This document shows positions 1 through 5,042 of a DNA stretch of 10,087 nt, piece by piece (positions within the stretch are counted from its first letter, which is position 1; each line of letters begins with the position of its first letter). Source of the DNA: Deltaproteobacteria bacterium (GTDB taxonomy: Bacteria; Desulfobacterota; Desulfobaccia; Desulfobaccales; 0-14-0-80-60-11). Location of the stretch: NCBI GenBank assembly GCA_016874945.1, contig VGSO01000082.1, positions 1-10,087 of the forward strand. The letters are read 5' to 3'. The position numbers and the translations under genes are program-made. The notes beneath the pieces are model-generated. The model saw nothing but the letters and a program-made list of their open reading frames with translations. It was not told where the DNA came from and did not search any database.

Positions 1-177
1 TTTGGAGGAATGATAATTTATGTGGACAGTGCAGCCGGATGGATCGCTATCCGGGCGAAAAGGTTGGTGGAGAAACACCGGTTGTTTGAAAGAGTAATGG
101 GCCAACGGGTTGATTCAGGCTTTTATATATTAGCGCAAAAAGCTGGCAATGAAGGGAATCGGCTAAGCTCTAAATGA
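1..177 (+). CDS. C-terminal fragment of an unidentified protein, possibly a SAM methyltransferase
   Basis: Frame 1 is open from the window edge to a TGA at 175-177 and encodes 58 residues. The gene starts upstream, so only the C-terminus is visible. The end contains an amphipathic basic stretch (IRAKRLVEKHRLFERVMG) followed by a beta-strand-like SGFYILAQK and a short polar tail. A final strand of the form 'G-[FY]-x-[IL]-[AL]-x-K' is common at the C-terminus of class I SAM-dependent methyltransferases, including those of glycan clusters. That resemblance is the only basis for the guess. The fragment is less GC-rich than the genes that follow. An ATG at 10 preceded by GGAGG could start a 55-residue product, but its spacing is far too short to be convincing. 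Confidence 0.45.
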   Translation, partial: FGGMIIYVDSAAGWIAIRAKRLVEKHRLFERVMGQRVDSGFYILAQKAGNEGNRLSSK

Positions 178-245
178 AAAGATAAACCAGGAGGTCCACG
201 AGGTCTTGCCTCCTCTCTTCTCCAGATTGCCATTCCCCGGAGGAT

Positions 246-281
246 ATGTTAATTTTTACAGGCCTGCCCACCTCTAACTAG
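246..281 (+). promoter_or_regulatory. Candidate 11-codon leader peptide overlapping the hairpin
   Basis: An ATG at 246 follows GGAGG (239-243) and opens an 11-codon frame, MLIFTGLPTSN, that stops at TAG 279-281. The last seven codons and the stop lie inside the 5' arm and loop of the terminator-like hairpin at 261-300, so a ribosome translating or stalled here would block that hairpin. The two-base gap between the purine run and ATG is shorter than ideal, and a frame this short can arise by chance. It is listed because of its placement, not because of any sequence similarity. Confidence 0.25.
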
Positions 282-300
282 GTGGTAGGCCAATTTTTTT
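261..300 (+). terminator. Terminator-like hairpin / possible attenuator before the adaptor gene
   Basis: The arm GGCCTGCCCACCT (261-273) pairs with AGGTGGTAGGCC (280-291) with one bulge or mismatch region. The T-tract at 294-300 follows directly. This is a good intrinsic terminator. It could end transcription of the gene at 1-177. However, its T-tract runs straight into the AAGGA ribosome binding site (301-305) of the next gene, so any promoter for that gene must lie upstream of or inside the hairpin. That geometry suits an attenuator. A weak promoter-like pair, TTGCCA (227-232) with TAATTT (250-255) at 17-bp spacing, is the best candidate seen. Confidence 0.65.
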
Positions 301-313
301 AAGGAAATCCGGA

Positions 314-1522
314 GTGGTTCCCGATCTCGACCGATTGCGCATAGAACGCCGGGAAGGCCGGCCCGCCCCTTCCCGCAAGCCCCGCATTATCCTGGCGATC
401 CTGGCGGGCCTGCTGGTGATCCTGGCCGGGCTTTATTTTTGGGGGCCGCTTCAGCCCGCCCAGGAAGTTAAGCCCTGGGTGGTGGCTAAAACCTACCCGG
501 CCCAGGCTTATACCCAGCTCAACGCCAGCGGCTACGTGGTGGCCCAGCGCAAGGCCGCGGTCTCTTCCAAGAGCACCGGCCGCCTGGCTTACCTGGGGGT
601 GGAAGAAGGCAGCCGGGTGAAAAAGGGACAGGTTATCGCCACCCTGGAAAATGAAGACCTGGTGGCGGCCCGCAACCAATCCGAATCCCAGATCAGGGAA
701 GCCGAAGCCAATTTGCTCGCCGCCCAGGCGGAGCTGACGGACGCCAACCTGCAACACCGCCGGTTCAAGGACCTGGTGGCCCGGGACCTGGTGGCCCGCC
801 AGGATTACGACACCGCGGTGGCCCGTTATGACAAGGCCAAGGCCGGGGTGGCCCAGGCCCGGGCCCGCATCAAGGTGAGCCAGGCGGCTCTGGCCAACGC
901 CCAGGCTTCCCTGGAATATTCCTATATCCGCAGCCCCTTCGACGGGGTGGTCACCACCAAGTTCGCCGAAGTGGGGGAAGTGGTGGCGCCCTTCGGCGCC
1001 GCGGTGAACGCCCGGGCCGCGGTGGTGACCATGGCCGATCTCAATTCCCTCATGGTGGAAGCCGACGTGTCCGAATCCAACCTGGACAAGGTCAAGGTGG
1101 GCCAACCCTGTGAAATCAGTCTGGACGCCATCCCCGACAAGCGCTTTGCCGGGGAAGTGCACATGATCGTCCCCACCGCGGACCGGGCCAAGGCCACGGT
1201 GCTCACCAAGGTGAAATTTCTGGAGTTCGATGACCGCATCTTGCCGGAGATGAGCGCCAAGGTGGCTTTCCTGGTCAAGCCCCTGGAAACCGGGGAGCGC
1301 CGGCCCCGGCTCACCGTGCCCAAGACGGGTCTGGTGACCCAGAACGGCAAGACCGAGGCCTTTGTTATTGAGGGGTCCCGGGTGAAGCTGACCCCGGTGG
1401 CGGTGGGCCAAACCCTGGAAACCCTGGTGGAAATCCAAGGCGGTCTGAAAGAGGGGGATAAGGTGGTCCTGGACCCGCCGGCGTCCCTGAAGGACGGCTC
1501 TCGGATCAAAGTCAAGGAATGA
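314..1522 (+). CDS. Periplasmic adaptor (membrane-fusion protein, HlyD/MacA type) of an ABC exporter
   Basis: This 402-residue protein is probably the adaptor linking the inner-membrane ABC exporter to an outer-membrane channel. A basic cytoplasmic N-terminus is followed by one membrane anchor at about residues 25-44. The first half of a lipoyl/barrel-sandwich domain lies at about 80-112 (VEEGSRVKKGQVIATLE). A long Ala/Gln/Arg-rich alpha-hairpin spans about 113-200 and includes the typical DLVARDLVARQDYD turn. The second lipoyl half is at about 203-222 (YIRSPFDGVV), and beta-barrel and membrane-proximal domains run to the C-terminus. Length and order match MacA/DevB-type adaptors. The start is GTG 314, with AAGGA at 301-305, eight bases upstream; there is no ATG near the N-terminus. 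The ATPase gene follows after a 432-base, repeat-rich gap with its own terminator, so co-transcription with it is doubtful. RND-pump adaptors share this fold, but the downstream ABC genes favour an ABC partner. Confidence 0.88.
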   Translation: MVPDLDRLRIERREGRPAPSRKPRIILAILAGLLVILAGLYFWGPLQPAQEVKPWVVAKTYPAQAYTQLNASGYVVAQRKAAVSSKSTGRLAYLGVEEGSRVKKGQVIATLENEDLVAARNQSESQIREAEANLLAAQAELTDANLQHRRFKDLVARDLVARQDYDTAVARYDKAKAGVAQARARIKVSQAALANAQASLEYSYIRSPFDGVVTTKFAEVGEVVAPFGAAVNARAAVVTMADLNSLMVEADVSESNLDKVKVGQPCEISLDAIPDKRFAGEVHMIVPTADRAKATVLTKVKFLEFDDRILPEMSAKVAFLVKPLETGERRPRLTVPKTGLVTQNGKTEAFVIEGSRVKLTPVAVGQTLETLVEIQGGLKEGDKVVLDPPASLKDGSRIKVKE

Positions 1523-1534
1523 TGCCAAGTTTAG

Positions 1535-1550
1535 AGTTCAAGGTTCAAAA
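1535..1550 (+). repeat. Two-unit remnant of the GTTCAAR heptad repeat
   Basis: AGTTCAAGGTTCAAAA lies 12 bases after the adaptor stop codon. It contains two units of the GTTCAAG/GTTCAAA heptad that forms longer arrays around the permease genes further on, in the same orientation (GTT-first after a stop codon). Confidence 0.55.
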
Positions 1551-1599
1551 TTACAAGCTCTGCAAAAATAGCTAACAGGCTAAATTACTTGGCTTTTAT

Positions 1600-1718
1600 C
1601 CCCCCTCCCCTTGGTGGGAGGGGGTTGGGGGGAGGGGGGCTAACTGAGTTAACATGCTTAAATCAGGCAAAGATTTTGCCACCCCCTCCCTAACCCTCCC
1701 CCCTCAAGGGGGAGGGGA
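1600..1718. repeat. G/C-run long inverted repeat with quadruplex-forming arms
   Basis: Block A (1600-1640) and block B (1678-1718) are near reverse complements of each other, with arms of about 41 bases and a spacer of about 37 bases. Block A carries G3-A-G5-TT-G6-A-G6 on the + strand (1616-1639). Block B carries the mirrored pattern as C-runs (1682-1703), which is a G-run series on the - strand. Each block can also fold as a small hairpin by itself. This is intergenic and fills most of the gap after the adaptor gene. Similar CCCCTCCC/GGGAGGGG elements are known as dispersed repeats in many GC-rich bacteria, but whether this one is dispersed cannot be told from one copy. Confidence 0.7.
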
Positions 1719-1723
1719 TTTTT
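1694..1723 (+). terminator. Intrinsic terminator after the adaptor gene
   Basis: CCCTCCCCC (1694-1702) pairs perfectly with GGGGGAGGG (1708-1716) around a five-base CTCAA loop. It is followed by GA and then TTTTT (1719-1723). It lies about 170 bases after the adaptor stop codon, inside the right arm of the G/C-run inverted repeat, so the repeat may serve as the transcript end. Confidence 0.6.
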
Positions 1724-1777
1724 AGGGATCGACGTTTAATTAGGTATTTTGTAGAGGGTTTAAATTGAAAAAATTGT

Positions 1778-1918
1778 CCGCACAGGCTGGAAAGCCTGTG
1801 CCACTGAATTTGGGTTTCTTGTTTTTTGGCAAAGAATTTGCATGCAACATGTTGATTTGAATAAGGAATCAGTTTAATTTATCAGTTTGGTTGCGGCCAA
1901 AGGCCGCGATGTGCCACC
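1778..1918 (-). repeat. 141-bp dispersed repeat, copy 1: two REP-like hairpins with GTGG heads
   Basis: This element has a second copy of exactly the same length at 9830-9970. It holds the palindrome GCACAGGCT...AGCCTGTGC (1780-1801) at the left and GCGGCC-AAA-GGCCGC near the right, with an AT-rich middle that is also conserved between copies. Read on the minus strand, each hairpin is headed by GTGG (complement CCAC at 1801-1804 and 1914-1917) followed by CACA. A GTAG/GTGG foot next to an imperfect palindrome is the known signature of REP elements recognised by RAYT (Y1-type) transposases. No RAYT gene is in the window. The gap 1523-1954 holds only the repeats and sites listed here; no gene is seen in it. 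Confidence 0.75.
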
Positions 1919-1927
1919 AATACTTTT

Positions 1928-1933
1928 TATAAT
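1928..1933 (+). promoter_or_regulatory. Candidate -10 box before the ABC ATPase gene
   Basis: A perfect TATAAT sits just outside the REP-like element. No good -35 hexamer is found 16-18 bases upstream; the region there is the CG-rich end of the repeat. If used, transcription would start near 1940, giving a leader of about 15 bases before ATG 1955 or none before GTG 1940. Confidence 0.3.
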
Positions 1934-1954
1934 TCGTGGGTGCCCCCTATTCTC

Positions 1955-2659
1955 ATGAACAACTCCCCGGATGTTTCTCCTCCCCTGGTGGAAATCGACC
2001 ACCTGTACAAGTCCTACCGCCGGGGCAGCCAGGAAGTGCCGGTGCTCCAGGACATCTCCCTGAACATCATGCCGGGGGAGTTTCTCGCCCTCATGGGCCC
2101 GTCCGGCTCGGGCAAGACCACCCTGCTGAACCTTATTGCGGGACTGGACCGCCCGGACCGGGGCCATCTGATCGTGGACGGCCTGGACCTCGCTTCCCTG
2201 TCGGAGGCGGACCTGGCCCACTGGCGGGCCCGGGCCGTGGGGTTCGTCTTTCAGTTCTACCACCTCATCCCGGTGCTCACCGCTTTTGAAAACGTGGAAC
2301 TGCCCCTGTTGCTCACTTCGCTGCACCGCCGGGAGCGCCGGGAACACGTGGACCTGGTCCTGGAATTGGTGGGCCTGAGCGACCGGAGCCATCATTACCC
2401 GGCCCAGCTTTCCGGCGGCCAGCAGCAGCGGGTGGCCATCGCCCGGGCCCTGGTCACCGACCCCACCTTCATCGCCGCGGATGAACCCACCGGGGACCTG
2501 GACCGCCAGTCCGCCGGGGAAATCATGGACCTCCTGAGCCGCCTCAACCAGGATTTCCAAAAAACCATCATCATCGTCACCCATGACCCGGAAGCCGCGT
2601 CCCACGCCTCCCGCATCCGGCGTCTGATTAAGGGGCAACTGCTTAACCAGGAGAAATGA
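1955..2659 (+). CDS. ABC transporter ATP-binding protein, LolD/MacB family
   Basis: This 234-residue cytoplasmic ATPase should power the two FtsX-like permeases downstream. It is a complete nucleotide-binding domain. Numbered from ATG 1955, it has Walker A GPSGSGKT (48-55), Q-loop Gln100 in FVFQFYHLIP, signature LSGGQQQRVAIARAL (from 152), Walker B ending in ADEPTGDLD with catalytic Glu177, and switch His210 in IIVTHD. The FYHLIPVLTAFENVELPL stretch and EPTGDLD are typical of the LolD/MacB/FtsE branch, whose members pair with MacB-fold permeases to drive mechanotransmission or lipoprotein release. An in-frame GTG at 1940 adds five residues. Neither start has a visible Shine-Dalgarno sequence, so the start is uncertain. 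The next gene begins 49 bases after the stop codon. Confidence 0.92.
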   Translation: MNNSPDVSPPLVEIDHLYKSYRRGSQEVPVLQDISLNIMPGEFLALMGPSGSGKTTLLNLIAGLDRPDRGHLIVDGLDLASLSEADLAHWRARAVGFVFQFYHLIPVLTAFENVELPLLLTSLHRRERREHVDLVLELVGLSDRSHHYPAQLSGGQQQRVAIARALVTDPTFIAADEPTGDLDRQSAGEIMDLLSRLNQDFQKTIIIVTHDPEAASHASRIRRLIKGQLLNQEK

Positions 2660-2708
2660 GGGTTTCCGGTTGTCGGCTAAAAGAGTCGGATGCGGGGGGG
2701 AAGTCATC

Positions 2709-3506
2709 ATGCATGCTGGACCGCCCCTAAACGCCCGGGGCCGTTATTACCATATTGACTGCGGCCCCGGAGACCTGGCCCCCTACATTCTCACCACCGG
2801 CGATCCCGGCCGGGCCCGGAGGATCTCCCGGCACTTTGACCGCATCACCCTCAAGCGCCATAATCGGGAGTTCCTCACCTATACCGGCGTCTATCATAAT
2901 ATTCCGGTGTCGGTCATGGCCACCGGTATCGGCGCGGCGCCCAGCGCCATTGCCATGGTGGAGGCGGCCCAGTGCGTTCAGCCGGCCACGTTCATCCGCC
3001 TGGGCTCCACCGGAGCCCTGCAGGAACATATCTCCCTGGGGGACCTCATCATCACCACGGAAGCCCGGCGGGATGAAAACACCACCCACTATTACGCGCC
3101 GCCGGATGTGAAGGCCCGGGTCCATCCCCAGGTGCTGGCTGCCTTGAAACAGGCAGCGCAGGAATTGGCTGCGCCTTATCACCTGGGCGTCACCTGCACC
3201 ACCGCGGATTTTTACGCCGGGCAGGGGAGGCTGGTTCCCGGCTTCCCCACGTTAGAGCCAGATAAAGTGAAGCGTCTCAGCCGGGCCGGGGTGCTCAACC
3301 TGGAGATGGAAATGTCGGCGTATTTGACCCTGGCCGCGGTGTCCACTTACCGGATTCGGGCCGGTGGGGCCTGCGCGGTGTTCGCCAACCGCATCACCGG
3401 GGCCGCGGCCTTCGGGGCGAAGAACCTCCATGCCATCGAAAAGCGCCTTATCCGGGTTGGTCTCCGGGCGGTGGAGATTCTGGCAGAAGAGGACGGCAGG
3501 AAATAA
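2709..3506 (+). CDS. udp: Uridine phosphorylase (PNP/UDP phosphorylase family)
   Basis: This 265-residue enzyme is expected to cleave uridine with phosphate to uracil and ribose-1-phosphate (pyrimidine salvage). Recalled against E. coli Udp, the landmarks line up. Phosphate-binding residues are in GDPGR (31-35), Arg54 of HNREF, and RLGSTGA (Arg97, Thr101). The uracil-recognition pair Gln172 and Arg174 lies in FYAGQGR. The ribose-binding segment is LEMEM (Glu199-Met200-Glu201), where Udp has YEMES. FANRITG follows as in the family. The Gln/Arg pair favours uridine over purine nucleosides. ATG 2709 is preferred, with a G-rich run GGGGGGGAAG ending five bases upstream; an in-frame TTG at 2670 would add 13 unremarkable residues. 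Its position between an ABC ATPase and its permeases is odd, and no functional link is obvious. Confidence is high for the family and good for the substrate. Confidence 0.87.
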   Translation: MHAGPPLNARGRYYHIDCGPGDLAPYILTTGDPGRARRISRHFDRITLKRHNREFLTYTGVYHNIPVSVMATGIGAAPSAIAMVEAAQCVQPATFIRLGSTGALQEHISLGDLIITTEARRDENTTHYYAPPDVKARVHPQVLAALKQAAQELAAPYHLGVTCTTADFYAGQGRLVPGFPTLEPDKVKRLSRAGVLNLEMEMSAYLTLAAVSTYRIRAGGACAVFANRITGAAAFGAKNLHAIEKRLIRVGLRAVEILAEEDGRK

Positions 3507-3541
3507 GTTCAAAGTTCAAGGTTCAAAGTTCAAAGTTTTTT
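3507..3541 (+). repeat. Heptad array GTTCAAR x4 directly after the phosphorylase stop codon
   Basis: Immediately after TAA (3504-3506) come GTTCAAA, GTTCAAG, GTTCAAA, GTTCAAA and a degenerate GTTTTTT, with no gaps. The opposite orientation of the same heptad appears at 3689-3716, so the two arrays form the arms of an imperfect inverted repeat around the intergenic region. Confidence 0.85.
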
Positions 3542-3589
3542 CTGAGGGTGCATTTCATAATTTCGGTGACGCAAAACCATGGCAAAGTT

Positions 3590-3644
3590 GCCGAAGCAGG
3601 AGCTTCGGCCAAAATTGGCGTTCCCAAGCAGGAGCTTGGGAACG
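3590..3644. repeat. Two adjacent hairpins sharing the loop CAGGAG
   Basis: The first hairpin has arms GCCGAAG / CTTCGGC (3590-3609). The second has arms CGTTCCCAAG / CTTGGGAACG (3619-3644). Both have perfect stems closed on the same six-base loop CAGGAG, and both have AAG/CTT next to the loop. The upper stems differ, so this is a conserved-loop family with diverged arms. There is no T-tract, so they are not obvious terminators. They sit in the middle of the space between the two inverted heptad arrays. Confidence 0.75.
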
Positions 3645-3688
3645 AGAAGGGGAAATTTAGGCATTCCTTAAACCCAGAATTTTAAAAC

Positions 3689-3716
3689 CTTGAACCTTGA
3701 ACTTTGAACCTTGAAC
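3689..3716 (-). repeat. Inverted heptad array ending one base before permease 1
   Basis: CTTGAAC, CTTGAAC, TTTGAAC and CTTGAAC lie end to end. Read on the minus strand these are GTTCAAR units, followed by a degenerate GTTTTAA. Only a single T (3717) separates the array from the ATG at 3718, so the array occupies the place of the ribosome binding site. Confidence 0.85.
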
Positions 3717-3717
3717 T

Positions 3718-4869
3718 ATGTTCAAACTCACCTGGCGCAATACCATCCGGCATCCTTTGCGGGCCGCATTGACCATCACCGGCATGGCGGTGGCGGTGTT
3801 GGCTTTTACGCTGCTGCGCACCATGGTGGCGGCCTGGTATTCCGGGGTGTCCGCGGCTTCGCCGGCCCGGCTGGTGGCCCGGAACGCCATTTCCCTGGTC
3901 TTTCCCTTGCCCGTGGCGTATCTCCCCAAGATCCAGGCCCTGCCGGGGATTGTCAAAGTGGCCTACGGCAACTGGTTCGGGGGCATCTATATTGACGAGC
4001 GCCATTTCTTCCCCACGTTTTCCGTGGACGTGAAGAATTATTTCGAGATTTACCCGGAATTTCTCATGCCGGAAGAGCAGAAGCTGGCTTTTTTCCGGGA
4101 CCGGCAGGGGGCCGCGGCGGGCCGGCTCCTGGCGGATCGCTACGGCTGGAAGATTGGAGATGCCATCATTATTAAGGGCAACATTTATCCGGGGGAGTTT
4201 CGTTTTATTATTCGGGCCATCTATCACGGCGCTGAACCCACCACCGATGAAGGCCGCCTCTTTTTTCACTGGGATTACCTCAATGAAAGCATGAAGAAAA
4301 TCGCCCATCCCCGGACGGACCAGGTGAGCTGGTTCCTCATCAGGGTGGCCCGGCCGGAACTGGCTCCGGGGGTGGCCCAGGAAATTGACGCGCTTTTTAA
4401 GAATTCCCTGGCCGAAACCATCACCGAGACGGAGGCGGCCTTCCTCATGGGCTTCGTGTCCATGACCCAAGCCATCCTCATTGCCATCCAGGTGGTTTCC
4501 TGGGTGGTCATCGGCGTCATCCTGGTGGTCCTGGCCAATACCATGGTGATGAACGCCAGCGAGCGCCGGGGGGAATATGCCATTCTCAAGACCATGGGGT
4601 TCCGGGCCCGCCACCTTTTTCCGCTCATTCTGGGGGAATCGGTGATCCTGGCCCTGGCCGGAGGACTTACGGGCCTGGCTTTGACCTTTCCCGCGGTGCG
4701 GTTTATCAAGGCCTCCCTGGGCCAGTATTTCCGGGTCTTCCCCCTGACCTGGGCCACCCTGGCCTTGGGGATGGGGGTGTCGGTGGGGGTGGGCCTGCTG
4801 GCCGCCCTGCTTCCGGCCTGGCGGGCCTCCCGGGTGAGCATCGCGGAAGCTTTGAGGAAGGTGGGGTGA
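3718..4869 (+). CDS. ABC transporter permease, FtsX/MacB-like (paralog 1)
   Basis: This 383-residue inner-membrane subunit has the MacB/LolC topology. There is a short cytoplasmic start (MFKLTWRNTIRHPLR), TM1 at about 16-36, and a periplasmic domain of about 215 residues. Three C-terminal TMs follow at about 253-275, 301-323 and 345-367. The FtsX-domain hallmarks are ANTMVMNASERRGEYAILKTMGF (shared coupling region) and a C-terminal AWRASRVSIAEALRKVG. It should bind the ATPase encoded at 1955 and most likely forms a heterodimer with its neighbour. The N-terminus matches the family's usual start, so ATG 3718 is secure despite the lack of any Shine-Dalgarno sequence. The start codon lies in the palindrome TTGAACTATGTTCAA (3711-3725). 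It is a tandem duplicate of the gene at 5043, colinear without gaps. Substrate unknown. Confidence 0.9.
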   Translation: MFKLTWRNTIRHPLRAALTITGMAVAVLAFTLLRTMVAAWYSGVSAASPARLVARNAISLVFPLPVAYLPKIQALPGIVKVAYGNWFGGIYIDERHFFPTFSVDVKNYFEIYPEFLMPEEQKLAFFRDRQGAAAGRLLADRYGWKIGDAIIIKGNIYPGEFRFIIRAIYHGAEPTTDEGRLFFHWDYLNESMKKIAHPRTDQVSWFLIRVARPELAPGVAQEIDALFKNSLAETITETEAAFLMGFVSMTQAILIAIQVVSWVVIGVILVVLANTMVMNASERRGEYAILKTMGFRARHLFPLILGESVILALAGGLTGLALTFPAVRFIKASLGQYFRVFPLTWATLALGMGVSVGVGLLAALLPAWRASRVSIAEALRKVG

Positions 4870-4874
4870 GGGGA

Positions 4875-4926
4875 GTTCAAAGTTCAAAGTTCGAAGTTCA
4901 AAGTTTTAGAGTTTTAAAGTTTTAAA
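4875..4926 (+). repeat. Heptad array after permease 1
   Basis: GTTCAAA, GTTCAAA, GTTCGAA and GTTCAAA (4875-4902) are followed by three eight-base variants, GTTTTAGA, GTTTTAAA and GTTTTAAA (4903-4926). It starts five bases after the stop codon and mirrors the array at 5007-5041. The drift from a heptad to an octad with the GTT start kept suggests growth by slippage. Confidence 0.85.
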
Positions 4927-5006
4927 TTAAAAATTCTCTTTCTTAATTAGATGAAATGAACTTTGAATTTGCTGATTAAGATGGACCCTCTTCAAACTCC
5001 CCGTAC

Positions 5007-5041
5007 CCTGAACTTTGAACTTTGAACCTTGAACTTTGAAC
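5007..5041 (-). repeat. Inverted heptad array ending one base before permease 2
   Basis: Five units (CCTGAAC, TTTGAAC, TTTGAAC, CTTGAAC, TTTGAAC) end at 5041. A single T then precedes ATG 5043, exactly as at permease 1. There is no Shine-Dalgarno sequence in this stretch. Confidence 0.85.
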
Positions 5042-5042
5042 T

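Noticed and set aside
189..214. AGGAGG...CCTCCT inverted repeat as a regulatory hairpin
   Set aside because: A six-base stem with a 14-base loop and no T-tract is too weak to call.
299..1528. 409-codon open frame on the minus strand opposite the adaptor gene
   Set aside because: It is rich in Gly, His and Gln with no domain pattern, which is the usual reflection of a GC-rich gene on the other strand. The + strand frame has clear adaptor motifs. The same reasoning removes the 401-codon minus frame at 3682-4887.
2670..2708. Upstream TTG start for the uridine phosphorylase
   Set aside because: The extra 13 residues are not family-like, TTG is rare as a start, and the ATG at 2709 is better placed after a G-rich run.
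3507..3716. CRISPR array or tandem-repeat defence locus
   Set aside because: Units are seven bases with no spacers and no cas genes nearby, so this is a simple heptad array.
4981..5025. 14-codon frame starting ATGGACCCT before permease 2
   Set aside because: There is no Shine-Dalgarno sequence, and its end is just the heptad array read in frame.
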